From Polynucleobacter sp. MWH-Aus1W21 (lineage in GTDB: Bacteria > Pseudomonadota > Gammaproteobacteria > Burkholderiales > Burkholderiaceae), in assembly GCF_018687275.1 (NCBI RefSeq), contig NZ_CP061287.1:1302001-1366000 (forward strand): 64,000 nucleotides of DNA, read 5' to 3'. Of this stretch, positions 51,087 through 59,572 are shown piece by piece (the first letter of the stretch is position 1; each line of letters begins with the position of its first letter). The notes under the pieces were generated by a model. It was not told where the DNA came from. It saw only the letters and a list, made by a program, of their open reading frames with translations, and searched no databases. The position numbers and the translations under genes are program-made.

Positions 51087-53354
51087 TTAAAGAGTAATGT
51101 CGCGCTCTTGTCTAACGCAATCCACGTAGTACTCGCTTTTTCCATCAACGCTGGTTTTAACCAGTCCATGAATGTCCGTTTCAAATCCAGGGAACTGCTC
51201 GTTGAAGTCTCTAGCAAAGTAAAGATAGTCAACGATGCGCTTATTGAAGCGCTCGCCTGGGATAAGCAATGGAATACCTGGAGGATATGGCGTTACCAAC
51301 ATTGCCGTTACGCGACCTTCAAGTTGGTCAAGCGGCACGCGATCGACTTGCTTGTGCGCCATCTTTGCCCATGCCTCTGAAGGCATCATTGCAGGAACCA
51401 TGTCTGAGGTATACATCTCTGTTGTCATACGTGCTACATCACGGCTCTTATAGAACTCATGGATTTGCTGGCAAATATCTTTTAAGCCTACGCGCTCATA
51501 GCGTGGGTGTTTGGCTACGAACTCTGGCAACACTTTCCACAAAGGCGCATTTTTATCAAAATGGTCTTTGAACTGCTGCAACTCGGTTACGAGAGTATTC
51601 CAGCGACCCTTGGTAATGCCGATTGTGAACATAATGAAGAATGAGTACAAACCGCACTTCTCCACAATAACTCCGTGCTCAGCAAGGTACTTGGTAACGA
51701 TGCTGGCCGGAATGCCCATCGAACCAAAATTACCTTCAATATCTAGGCCAGGCGTAACAACGGTAGCTTTGATTGGGTCGAGCATATTGAAGTCTTTGGC
51801 CAACTTACCAAAGTCATGCCAAGCAGCGGATGGTTCTAATACCCAGTCAGAACGCTCACCAATACCCTCTTCGGCCAAGTGATCTGGGCCCCAGACCTTA
51901 AACCACCAGTCAGCCCCAAACTTATCATCCACTTCACGCATAGCGCGACGGAAGTCCATTGCTTCAGCAATAGATTCCTCTACCAACGTTGCGCCACCAG
52001 GAGACTCCATCATGGCTGCAGAGACGTCGCATGAAGCAATAATGGCGTACTGAGGGCTGGTTGATGTATGCATCAAATAAGCTTCATTGAAACAGTCACG
52101 ATCCAACTTTGTATCTTCCGCGTCCTGCACCAACACTTGAGATGCTTGGGATAAGCCAGCCAACAACTTATGGGTTGACTGGGTGGCAAACATCAAACTC
52201 TTCTTAGTGCGCTTACGATCTGAACCTATTGCATGCATATCCTTATAGAAAGGATGGAACGCAGCGTGTGGTAACCAAGCTTCGTCAAAATGCAAGGAAT
52301 CTACTTTGCCATCCAGCATCTCTTTAATCATCTCAACGTTGTATACGATGCCGTCATAAGTGCTTTGAGTCAGTGTCATGACGCGAGGCACAACATTCTT
52401 ATCCTTAATGAATGGATTGGCATCAATTTTCTTCTTGATGTTTTTCCACTCAAATTCTTCTTTCGGGATCGGACCAATGATGCCTAAGTGATTACGGGTG
52501 GGCATTAAGAAGATAGGGATTGCGCCCATCATAGTGATGGAATGAATCACAGACTTATGGCAATTTCGGTCAACCAAGACTACGTCGCCAGGAGCAACGG
52601 TGGAGTGCCAAACAATCTTATTTGAAGTAGAGGTTCCGTTAGTGACAAAAAACAAATGATCGGCATTAAAGATGCGGGCGGCATTGCGCTCGCTCTGCAA
52701 CACTGGGCCAGTATGATCAAGGAGTTGACCAAGCTCTTCAACAGCATTACAAACGTCAGCACGGAGCATGTTCTCACCAAAGAACTGGTGGAACATACGG
52801 CCTACTGGGCTCTTTAAGAAAGCAACGCCGCCAGAGTGGCCTGGGCAATGCCAAGAGTAAGAACCCTCAGAGGCGTAATTAGTGAGAGCACGGAAAAATG
52901 GTGGCGCCAGAGAATCTAAATACACTTTTGCTTCACGAATAATGTGGCGCGCAACAAACTCGGGCGTATCTTCATTCATATGAATGAAGCCATGCAACTC
53001 ACGCAAGATGTCATTAGGCATATGACGTGAAGTGCGAGTCTCGCCATACAAGAAGATTGGAATATCTTCATTGCGTTTACGAACTTCAGTAATAAAAGCA
53101 CGTAGGTTATTTAAAGCAGGAAGATCATGGTCTTCAGAATCGGAATCAAACTCTTCATCATCGATCGAAACAATGAAGGTAGATGCACGAGAGGCCTGCT
53201 GAGCAAAAGAAGTAAGGTCGCCATAGCTAGTTAAGCCAATAACCTCCATACCCTCATTCTCTATCGCCTCGGCTAGGTCACGAATTCCCGAGCCCGAAAT
53301 ATTTTCGGAGCGGAAGTCCTCATCAATGATGATGATTGGGAAACGAAATTTCAT
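51087..53354 (-). CDS. Biodegradative-type arginine/lysine/ornithine decarboxylase
   Basis: This PLP-dependent fold-I decarboxylase of 755 aa belongs to the group of AdiA, LdcC/CadA and SpeC. It has the N-terminal receiver-like wing domain (IIIIDEDFRSENISGSG...FIVSIDDEEFDS), SWHCPGHSGGVAFLKSPVG, VDSLHFDEAWLPHAAFHPFYKDMHA, and the PLP lysine in TQSTHKLLAGLSQASQVLVQ. It probably makes agmatine, cadaverine or putrescine and consumes a proton, giving acid resistance or polyamines; the substrate is not fixed by the sequence. Start ATG 53354: GGGGAG lies 5 bases upstream, and the ATG overlaps the channel gene stop (ATGA). Confidence 0.93.
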   Translation of the reverse strand: MKFRFPIIIIDEDFRSENISGSGIRDLAEAIENEGMEVIGLTSYGDLTSFAQQASRASTFIVSIDDEEFDSDSEDHDLPALNNLRAFITEVRKRNEDIPIFLYGETRTSRHMPNDILRELHGFIHMNEDTPEFVARHIIREAKVYLDSLAPPFFRALTNYASEGSYSWHCPGHSGGVAFLKSPVGRMFHQFFGENMLRADVCNAVEELGQLLDHTGPVLQSERNAARIFNADHLFFVTNGTSTSNKIVWHSTVAPGDVVLVDRNCHKSVIHSITMMGAIPIFLMPTRNHLGIIGPIPKEEFEWKNIKKKIDANPFIKDKNVVPRVMTLTQSTYDGIVYNVEMIKEMLDGKVDSLHFDEAWLPHAAFHPFYKDMHAIGSDRKRTKKSLMFATQSTHKLLAGLSQASQVLVQDAEDTKLDRDCFNEAYLMHTSTSPQYAIIASCDVSAAMMESPGGATLVEESIAEAMDFRRAMREVDDKFGADWWFKVWGPDHLAEEGIGERSDWVLEPSAAWHDFGKLAKDFNMLDPIKATVVTPGLDIEGNFGSMGIPASIVTKYLAEHGVIVEKCGLYSFFIMFTIGITKGRWNTLVTELQQFKDHFDKNAPLWKVLPEFVAKHPRYERVGLKDICQQIHEFYKSRDVARMTTEMYTSDMVPAMMPSEAWAKMAHKQVDRVPLDQLEGRVTAMLVTPYPPGIPLLIPGERFNKRIVDYLYFARDFNEQFPGFETDIHGLVKTSVDGKSEYYVDCVRQERDITL

Positions 53355-54268
53355 AAATACTCCCCTACTAACTTGTCCGATGTATTCGGAACCCACTTAT
53401 CAAAATTGGTTAGATCAATTACTCGATCGCCGTCTGGTAATGCTGTCACTATATCGATGAAAGTCGCATTTTGCTGCACATCTTTAGGCAAGTAAACATG
53501 GCGAGCATAGACCTGGTTAGCTAAGCTCTCGTGATAACCCGTAAAGGTAATCAGTAAATGCCATTGACGCTCAATTGCCGCTTTACCCAAGTAATCCTTT
53601 AAGGCGCTTGTCTCGTCAATACTATGCATTGCAGTCCAGGTTAATGAGAATACTGGGCTCTCAGAACGATGTAACTGCAATTCGACTGAACGACGATAAC
53701 GCTCCCCTTCAGCAGTCATGCTTTCGGCAATTAACCAAAGTCGCAGTTGCGCTTCAACAATGTGCGAACTGCGATCATTCGCTACGCGAAACTTAAAAGT
53801 CTGTATGCCATCATGACTTCCAACAACCGCCACCTTAGAAAAGCGCACACCAGCAGTAGGTCTAGTGAATCGCGCAAAAGCCAAACCAGTGGTTAATGCG
53901 GAATACACAATTCCAAAAAAGGCTTCAAAAGTCACAATTGCATTTGGCCAGCTACCTATAGGCGTCATGCGACCGTAGCCAATTGTTGCCATAGTTTGCA
54001 CGCTAAAGAAAAATGTATCCAACAATGATCCTGGCTTGGCATTGGTAATAGCGCCATCACCGCAAGCTAAATAGGCAAATGCAAATAAGAGATTGGCCCC
54101 GAGATAAACAAAGACAACCAGCAGCATGAAGCTGCTCCAGGTGGTACCTAACAGCCAGTGATAAAAATTATTTTCTGGACGCGCAACTTCAGTGCGCGAT
54201 AGTGTTGCGCGATATTCATCTAAGTTAATTCGCGCAGGACGGCGATTAAACGGAAATAATTTACGCAC
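53351..54268 (-). CDS. KirBac-type inward-rectifier potassium channel
   Basis: The 305-aa protein has two transmembrane helices (about 46-72 and 115-140) around a pore helix and the K+ selectivity filter T-I-G-Y-G in TMATIGYGRMTPIG. The large C-terminal cytoplasmic domain (about 145-290) is of the inward-rectifier immunoglobulin-like type (GVRFSKVAVVGSHDGIQTFKFRVANDRSSHIVEAQLRLWL). It forms a tetramer in the inner membrane. It is translationally coupled by ATGA to the decarboxylase gene downstream and follows dcd by 12 bp. Confidence 0.93.
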   Translation of the reverse strand: MRKLFPFNRRPARINLDEYRATLSRTEVARPENNFYHWLLGTTWSSFMLLVVFVYLGANLLFAFAYLACGDGAITNAKPGSLLDTFFFSVQTMATIGYGRMTPIGSWPNAIVTFEAFFGIVYSALTTGLAFARFTRPTAGVRFSKVAVVGSHDGIQTFKFRVANDRSSHIVEAQLRLWLIAESMTAEGERYRRSVELQLHRSESPVFSLTWTAMHSIDETSALKDYLGKAAIERQWHLLITFTGYHESLANQVYARHVYLPKDVQQNATFIDIVTALPDGDRVIDLTNFDKWVPNTSDKLVGEYL

Positions 54269-54280
54269 TGCCGTAATGGC

Positions 54281-54847
54281 TTAGGTCTTAGGCAGGGTAA
54301 CGCCCCGCTGACCTTGATACTTACCACCGCGATCTTTATAAGAAGTGCCACACACTTCATCACTCTCAAAGAAGAGTACTTGTGCACAACCTTCGCCAGC
54401 ATAAATCTTGGCGGGCAATGGCGTAGTATTCGAAAACTCTAAAGTGACATAACCTTCCCACTCTGGCTCGAATGGAGTCACGTTCACAATAATGCCGCAA
54501 CGTGCATATGTACTCTTACCAACGCACACGGTTAATACGCTACGTGGAATCTTGAAGTACTCAACCGTTCTTGCTAGTGCAAATGAATTCGGTGGAATGA
54601 TGCATACATCACCCTTGAAATCAACGAAGGATTGCTCATCGAAATTCTTCGGATCAACAATGGTGCTATTGATGTTAGTAAAGATTTTGAATTCGTCTGC
54701 GCAACGAATGTCATAGCCATAGCTTGAAGTGCCATAACTCACGATTTTGTTACCGGCGGCGTCTTGGCGAACTTGCCCAGGTTCAAATGGGCTGATCATG
54801 CCTTGCTCGCCCATGCGGCGGATCCAGTGGTCAGATTTAATAGTCAT
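54281..54847 (-). CDS. dcd: dCTP deaminase
   Basis: Dcd deaminates dCTP to dUTP, which supplies dUMP for thymidylate synthesis. The 188-aa length is standard for the trimeric enzyme. Visible: the N-terminal MTIKSDHWIRRMGEQGMISPFEPGQV, SYGTSSYGYDIRCADEF, the catalytic-region RSVLTVCVGKSTYARCGIIVNVTPFEPEWEGYVTLEFSNTTPLPAKIYAGEGCAQVLF with the conserved Glu, and the C-terminal GKYQGQRGVTLPKT. It heads a run with the K+ channel and the decarboxylase on the same strand. Confidence 0.97.
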   Translation of the reverse strand: MTIKSDHWIRRMGEQGMISPFEPGQVRQDAAGNKIVSYGTSSYGYDIRCADEFKIFTNINSTIVDPKNFDEQSFVDFKGDVCIIPPNSFALARTVEYFKIPRSVLTVCVGKSTYARCGIIVNVTPFEPEWEGYVTLEFSNTTPLPAKIYAGEGCAQVLFFESDEVCGTSYKDRGGKYQGQRGVTLPKT

Positions 54848-54887
54848 GGGCGAATTGTAAAACCTTCGCCCTTACCTGCCCATGAAT

Positions 54888-55730
54888 TTATTGGGGTTTT
54901 TGGCTAAAAACGACCCTCTCCGGCGCGTTATAGATCTCAAAGTGTTTACCAGAGCAGCGGGACAGGATGGTGAGATTGGTTTTGCGAGCCAGCTCTAGCC
55001 CCATCAAGGTGACACCCGAGCGAGTCAACAGGAAGGGAATACCCATCTGGGCACCCTTGATGACCATCTCCGAGGTCAGGCGCCCCGTTGTAAAGAAAAT
55101 GAGGTCTCTGCCAGGCTTATTGGCCAACCACATCAAGCCAGAAATTGAGTCAACCGCGTTATGACGGCCAACATCCTCAATGAAATGCAGAAGACGTACG
55201 CCCTCATTGTCATCTCTCTCAAAAACGGCGCAGGCATGGACCGAGCCAGATTTCTTGTAAATCGTGTCATGGATCCGGATGGAGTCAATTAGAGCAACTA
55301 TTGCCTCTTGGGACAATGTCGGACCTTCAGGAAGTTGAATCTCATCCATCTCCTCGATCAAGCCACCAAACATGGTGCCCTGCCCACAACCCGTTGTCAC
55401 AACCCGCTTGCTCGTCAGGGCGTCAATATCCACCGTACTCCGGCGGGTTTTAACGGCAGCAGAATCTGTCTCCCAGTCAACCTGAATACTCTCGATATCG
55501 TCTGGAGACTCCACAAGCCGCTGATTGCGCAAATAACCCAAGACCAAGGCTTCCGGAGCGCTTCCTAAGGTCATAAGCGTTACAACCTCACGCTTATCCA
55601 GGTAGATGGTTAAAGGACGCTCACCAGGAATATGGGTCTTTTTAAGGCGCCCCATTTCATCCATAACCTCAACCTCGTGCACTACGGGCACGGAGGCATG
55701 GGACATCTGAATGGTTGGTTTTGCTGCCAT
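54888..55730 (-). CDS. fdhD: Formate dehydrogenase accessory sulfurtransferase FdhD
   Basis: FdhD transfers sulfur to the molybdenum cofactor of formate dehydrogenase, which is required for its activity. The 280-aa protein shows PLTIYLDKREVVTLMTLGSAPEALVLGYLRNQR, the cysteine loop RVVTTGCGQGTMFGG and FIEDVGRHNAVDSISGLMWL, then TGRLTSEMVIKGAQMGIPFLLTRSGVT. E. coli FdhD has a Cys pair C-G-x-C; here only C115 remains (C-G-Q-G). No formate dehydrogenase gene is in the window. Formate released by the oxalate cluster would be a possible substrate for such an enzyme. Confidence 0.93.
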   Translation of the reverse strand: MAAKPTIQMSHASVPVVHEVEVMDEMGRLKKTHIPGERPLTIYLDKREVVTLMTLGSAPEALVLGYLRNQRLVESPDDIESIQVDWETDSAAVKTRRSTVDIDALTSKRVVTTGCGQGTMFGGLIEEMDEIQLPEGPTLSQEAIVALIDSIRIHDTIYKKSGSVHACAVFERDDNEGVRLLHFIEDVGRHNAVDSISGLMWLANKPGRDLIFFTTGRLTSEMVIKGAQMGIPFLLTRSGVTLMGLELARKTNLTILSRCSGKHFEIYNAPERVVFSQKPQ

Positions 55731-55890
55731 AAAATACTCTCTAAGGTCGGGCTGAGCTGAAGTTTATCGGGGTTTATGAAGCTTCACGGTGCTTTACTTT
55801 AACCGCAGACTAAAATCACTGCATAAGCCAGCATAATTGAGTGCTGCACACCATTTAACTCTTTAACCTTCTTATTTAAGTACGCATTAC

Positions 55891-57561
55891 ATGAGCAGTT
55901 CCCAACGCCGCCTTCTTGTTACCTCCGCCCTACCGTATGCCAATGGTCAGATCCATATTGGCCATCTGGTGGAGTATGTACAAACCGATATTTGGGTACG
56001 CTTTCAAAGAATGCGTGGTCATGAAGTTCATTACGTTGGCGCTGACGACACCCACGGCACCCCCATCATGTTGCGCGCTGAAAAAGAAGGTCTTACACCA
56101 AAAGAATTGATCGCAAATGTTTGGAAAGAGCATAAGCGTGACTTTGACAACTTCCTCATTTCGTTTGATAACTACTACACCACCGATAGCCCGGAGAATG
56201 AAAAACTCGCGCAGAGCATTTACATAAAGCTGCGTGATGCAGGGTTAATTGAGAAGCGAGCTATTGAGCAAGCTTACGATCCCGTCAAGGAAATGTTTCT
56301 GCCCGATCGCTTCATCAAAGGTGAATGCCCGAAATGTGGCGCCAAAGATCAATATGGCGATAACTGCGAGAAGTGTGGTGCAACATACTCACCTACCGAC
56401 CTTAAGAATCCGTTCTCAGTTGTTAGTGGTGCAACACCGATTAAAAAGATTTCCGATCACTATTTCTTTAAGTTATCCGATCCGCGTTGTGAAGAGTTCT
56501 TGCGCGACTGGACTCAAGTAAAAACACCTCTGCAGCCAGAGGCTCGCAACAAGATGAAAGAATGGGTAGGGCAGCCCGGAGAGAGCAAGCTGGGTGACTG
56601 GGATATCTCCCGCGACGCCCCGTATTTCGGGTTTGAGATCCCAGATGCGCCTGGTAAGTATTTCTACGTTTGGCTAGATGCACCTATTGGCTACTATGCT
56701 AGCTTCCTCAATTATTGCCAGACTAAAGGCATGAATTTTGATGAATGGGTTAAGCCAGACACAACAACTGAGCAATACCATTTTATCGGTAAAGATATTC
56801 TGTACTTCCACACGTTGTTTTGGCCTGCTACTTTGCAATTTGCTGGTTACCGTACACCAACCAATGTATTTGCGCATGGCTTCTTAACAGTTGATGGTGA
56901 GAAGATGAGCAAGTCACGCGGCACACTGATCTCTGCAAACAGTGTGATTGAGTGCGGCTTTAATCCTGAATGGTTCCGTTATTACTTCGCAACTAAGCTG
57001 AATGACAGCATGGAAGATTTAGATTTAAATCTTCAAGATTTTGTTGCACGGGTTAACAGCGACTTATTGGGCAAGTACATCAACATTGCAAGTCGCAGTG
57101 CTGGCTTCTTGGTGAAGCGTTTTGGCGGGATTGTTTCTGATGAAGCAATGAACAATCCACTACTAAAAGAAATTGCGTCATCAAGCGAAAAAATTGCCGA
57201 CCTCTATGAGGGCCGTGAATATGCGAAAGCACTACGCACCGTAATGGAGCTTGCGGACAAGGTAAATGGCTTTGTCGATGAGAACAAGCCATGGGAAATT
57301 GCTAAAGATCCAGTACGTGAAGCAGATTTGCAGCGCGTTTGCAGCATTACCTTGGAAGCATTCCGAATGCTCAGCCTGTATCTCAAGCCGGTCATTCCCC
57401 AAGTTGCTGCTGGAGTTGAGGAATTTCTCTCTTTGCCACCCCTCTCCTGGGCGGACATTAACACCCCCCTTTCCAGCAAGAACCCCATCAAGGCATACAA
57501 GCACCTAATGACCCGAGTTGAAGCCCCTCAAATTGAGGCTTTGCTGGCGGCAAACTTATAA
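55891..57561 (+). CDS. metG: Methionyl-tRNA synthetase, short form
   Basis: MetG charges initiator and elongator tRNA-Met. The 556-aa protein has the class I HIGH motif as HIGHLVEYVQ, the zinc knuckle CPKCGAKDQYGDNCEKCGATY (about residues 146-166), the KMSKS loop DGEKMSKSRGT, and the anticodon-binding helical domain ending about residue 540. It lacks the C-terminal OB-fold tRNA-binding/dimerisation domain of E. coli MetG (677 aa); the stop is followed at once by other genes, so the domain is not lost by a recent frameshift. It starts at ATG 55891. Confidence 0.97.
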   Translation: MSSSQRRLLVTSALPYANGQIHIGHLVEYVQTDIWVRFQRMRGHEVHYVGADDTHGTPIMLRAEKEGLTPKELIANVWKEHKRDFDNFLISFDNYYTTDSPENEKLAQSIYIKLRDAGLIEKRAIEQAYDPVKEMFLPDRFIKGECPKCGAKDQYGDNCEKCGATYSPTDLKNPFSVVSGATPIKKISDHYFFKLSDPRCEEFLRDWTQVKTPLQPEARNKMKEWVGQPGESKLGDWDISRDAPYFGFEIPDAPGKYFYVWLDAPIGYYASFLNYCQTKGMNFDEWVKPDTTTEQYHFIGKDILYFHTLFWPATLQFAGYRTPTNVFAHGFLTVDGEKMSKSRGTLISANSVIECGFNPEWFRYYFATKLNDSMEDLDLNLQDFVARVNSDLLGKYINIASRSAGFLVKRFGGIVSDEAMNNPLLKEIASSSEKIADLYEGREYAKALRTVMELADKVNGFVDENKPWEIAKDPVREADLQRVCSITLEAFRMLSLYLKPVIPQVAAGVEEFLSLPPLSWADINTPLSSKNPIKAYKHLMTRVEAPQIEALLAANL

Positions 57562-57663
57562 AAAGCCCCTAAAAAAACACCTATAATGGTGGTTGTAGTC
57601 CCTAGATAACTTTTGTATTAATTTCATAAGTTATTGAATTTATTGAGTATTTTAGGAAATGTC

Positions 57664-57852
57664 ATGGCACGATATCAATCTGAATTCACCCAGTTCTTAA
57701 ATGAACTCAAGACCGAGCATCCAAACCTCGAGGCTGAACAGCAAGCTGGTCGCGCCCTCCTATGGGACAAAGAGCCATTGAGTGTTGAAGATCAGCGTCG
57801 CGCCAAAGCTGCAAAACTCAAGCAACGCGCTTACGTTTATTCGAATGACTGA
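57664..57852 (+). CDS. DUF3460 small protein
   Basis: The 62-aa protein (MARYQSEFTQFLNELKTEHPNLE...) is a DUF3460 family member, found upstream of scpA in betaproteobacteria. It is hydrophilic and helical, with no signal or membrane segment. The start at ATG 57664 has AGGA about 7 bases upstream; the open frame extends ten codons further, but that region has no such site. The stop overlaps the scpA start by 8 bases (ATGACTGA), which indicates translational coupling. The function is unknown. Confidence 0.88.
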   Translation: MARYQSEFTQFLNELKTEHPNLEAEQQAGRALLWDKEPLSVEDQRRAKAAKLKQRAYVYSND

Positions 57853-58708
57853 GCCCAGTACTCAGCCAATATCCGATTTACTAGATAGCACTCCATCAGT
57901 TACAGATGGCATGTCGGAAGCGTTCGCCAAACTGTATGGCGAACCGCTTTTTAAGCTTCCCACTGATCTCTATATTCCACCTGATGCACTAGAAGTTTTT
58001 CTAGAGGCATTTGAAGGTCCACTAGATTTATTGCTGTATCTGATTCGCAAACAGAACTTCAACGTTCTGGATATTCCAATGGCGCAGGTTACTCAACAGT
58101 ATCTGAGCTATATCGATCAAATTCGCCATCACAATCTTGAGCTAGCTGCTGAGTATTTACTCATGGCCGCTATGTTGATTGAAATTAAATCTCGCATGCT
58201 ACTGCCAATGAAGAAAGCAGACAGCGAAGAGGAAGTGGAAGATCCACGTGCAGAGTTGGTTCGCCGCCTGCTCGAGTACGAGCGCATGAAACTTGCAGCA
58301 CAAGAGCTTGATCAGATTCCACAACAAGGTCGCGACTTCCAAGTAGCTCATGGCTATGTCGACACCACTATTGCAATTGCATGGCCCGATGTCAATGTAG
58401 AAGACTTACAAGCAGCTTGGCGTGATGTTTTACACCGCGCCAAGCTCACGCAGCATCACACCATTACCCGTGAAGAATTGTCAGTACGCGATTTCATGAC
58501 ACGCATCTTGCGCCGCTTACAAGGCACTAAATTTGTAGAGTTCGGCGAGCTATTTGAAGACGCAATTAAGTCAGGCAAAGGCATTCCGGTGGTGATCGTG
58601 AACTTCATCGCAATGCTTGAGCTCTCACGTGAAGCTTTGGTTGAAATCACTCAAGCTGAGCCATATGCGCCAATTTATGTGCGTCTTGCCTATACCCCTG
58701 TTGCATGA
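57845..58708 (+). CDS. scpA: Segregation and condensation protein A
   Basis: ScpA is the kleisin subunit that bridges SMC heads in the bacterial condensin. The 287-aa protein has the N-terminal kleisin motif EGPLDLLLYLIRKQNFNVLDIPMAQVTQQYLSYI (about 50-85), EYLLMAAMLIEIKSRMLLP (about 98-116), and the C-terminal winged helix (VRDFMTRILRRLQGTKFVEFGELFE, IPVVIVNFIAMLELSREAL). It starts at ATG 57845 inside the end of DUF3460 and overlaps panC by 4 bp. Neither scpB nor smc is in the window. Confidence 0.94.
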   Translation: MTEPSTQPISDLLDSTPSVTDGMSEAFAKLYGEPLFKLPTDLYIPPDALEVFLEAFEGPLDLLLYLIRKQNFNVLDIPMAQVTQQYLSYIDQIRHHNLELAAEYLLMAAMLIEIKSRMLLPMKKADSEEEVEDPRAELVRRLLEYERMKLAAQELDQIPQQGRDFQVAHGYVDTTIAIAWPDVNVEDLQAAWRDVLHRAKLTQHHTITREELSVRDFMTRILRRLQGTKFVEFGELFEDAIKSGKGIPVVIVNFIAMLELSREALVEITQAEPYAPIYVRLAYTPVA

Positions 58709-59556
58709 AAATCATTAGCGACATTCAGGAATTGCGTGATCACCTGCGCGGCCAAAACCGCGCTTCATTTGTACCAACCATGGGCAACCTCCATGAGGGT
58801 CACCTCTCTCTAATGCGCTTAGCGAGACAGCATGGGGATCCTGTAGTCGCCAGCATCTTTGTGAACCGTTTGCAATTTGGCCCTAATGAAGATTTTGATA
58901 GCTACCCGCGCACCATGCAAGCCGATATCGATAAGCTAGAAAAAGAAGGTGTATATATCTTATTTGCGCCTACTGAGCGAGATCTTTATCCACAACCACA
59001 AGAGTACCGAGTTGATCCGCCACAGCAATTAGGCGACATCCTTGAGGGTGAGTTCCGCCCAGGCTTCTTTAAAGGGGTTTGTACAGTCGTATTGAAGCTA
59101 TTCTCTTGCGTTCAGCCCAAGGTTGCCGTGTTTGGTAAAAAAGATTACCAACAGTTGATGATTATTCGTCAGATGGCTAAGCAGTTTGCTTTGCCGGTTG
59201 ACATTATTCCTGGCGAAACTATTCGTGCAGAAGATGGTCTCGCCCTCTCTTCCCGTAATGGCTACCTTTCTGTTGAGGAGCGAGCCGAAGCACCTGAATT
59301 GCAAAAGGCGTTGAAAGAAGTTCGTGAACGTGTTCTGCAGTTGAAGGATCTCAACAGCCAATCAATTTCTGAAATTGAGAAGGCGGCTGTTGCATCTTTA
59401 GCAAAACGTGGTTGGCAACCAGATTACATCGCTATTCGTCAGCAAAGTGATTTAGCCCCTGCTTCTAATGAGCAATTGCAGGCTGGTGAGCCGCTCGTTA
59501 TTCTGACAGCGGCCAAGCTTGGCAAGACTCGCCTGATTGATAACCTAGAGATTTAG
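58705..59556 (+). CDS. panC: Pantothenate synthetase
   Basis: PanC joins pantoate and beta-alanine with ATP to make pantothenate for coenzyme A. The 283-aa length is standard. Visible: FVPTMGNLHEGHLSLMRLARQHGDPVVASIFVNRLQFGPNEDFDSYPR with the HxGH motif, GKKDYQQLMIIRQMA, IRAEDGLALSSRNGYLS with the KMSKS-like loop, and FGKKD. ATGA overlap with scpA shows coupling in the DUF3460-scpA-panC unit. The stop codon is in the loop of a hairpin. Confidence 0.97.
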   Translation: MKIISDIQELRDHLRGQNRASFVPTMGNLHEGHLSLMRLARQHGDPVVASIFVNRLQFGPNEDFDSYPRTMQADIDKLEKEGVYILFAPTERDLYPQPQEYRVDPPQQLGDILEGEFRPGFFKGVCTVVLKLFSCVQPKVAVFGKKDYQQLMIIRQMAKQFALPVDIIPGETIRAEDGLALSSRNGYLSVEERAEAPELQKALKEVRERVLQLKDLNSQSISEIEKAAVASLAKRGWQPDYIAIRQQSDLAPASNEQLQAGEPLVILTAAKLGKTRLIDNLEI

Positions 59557-59564
59557 TCTCTAGG
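59544..59564. terminator. Hairpin over the panC stop codon
   Basis: CCTAGAGA/TCTCTAGG is a perfect 8-bp stem with a 5-base loop that contains the panC stop codon. There is no T run on either strand. It lies between convergent genes (panC and the formyltransferase-like gene, 16 bp apart) and could halt or stabilise both transcripts. Confidence 0.5.
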
Positions 59565-59572
59565 CGTACTTG

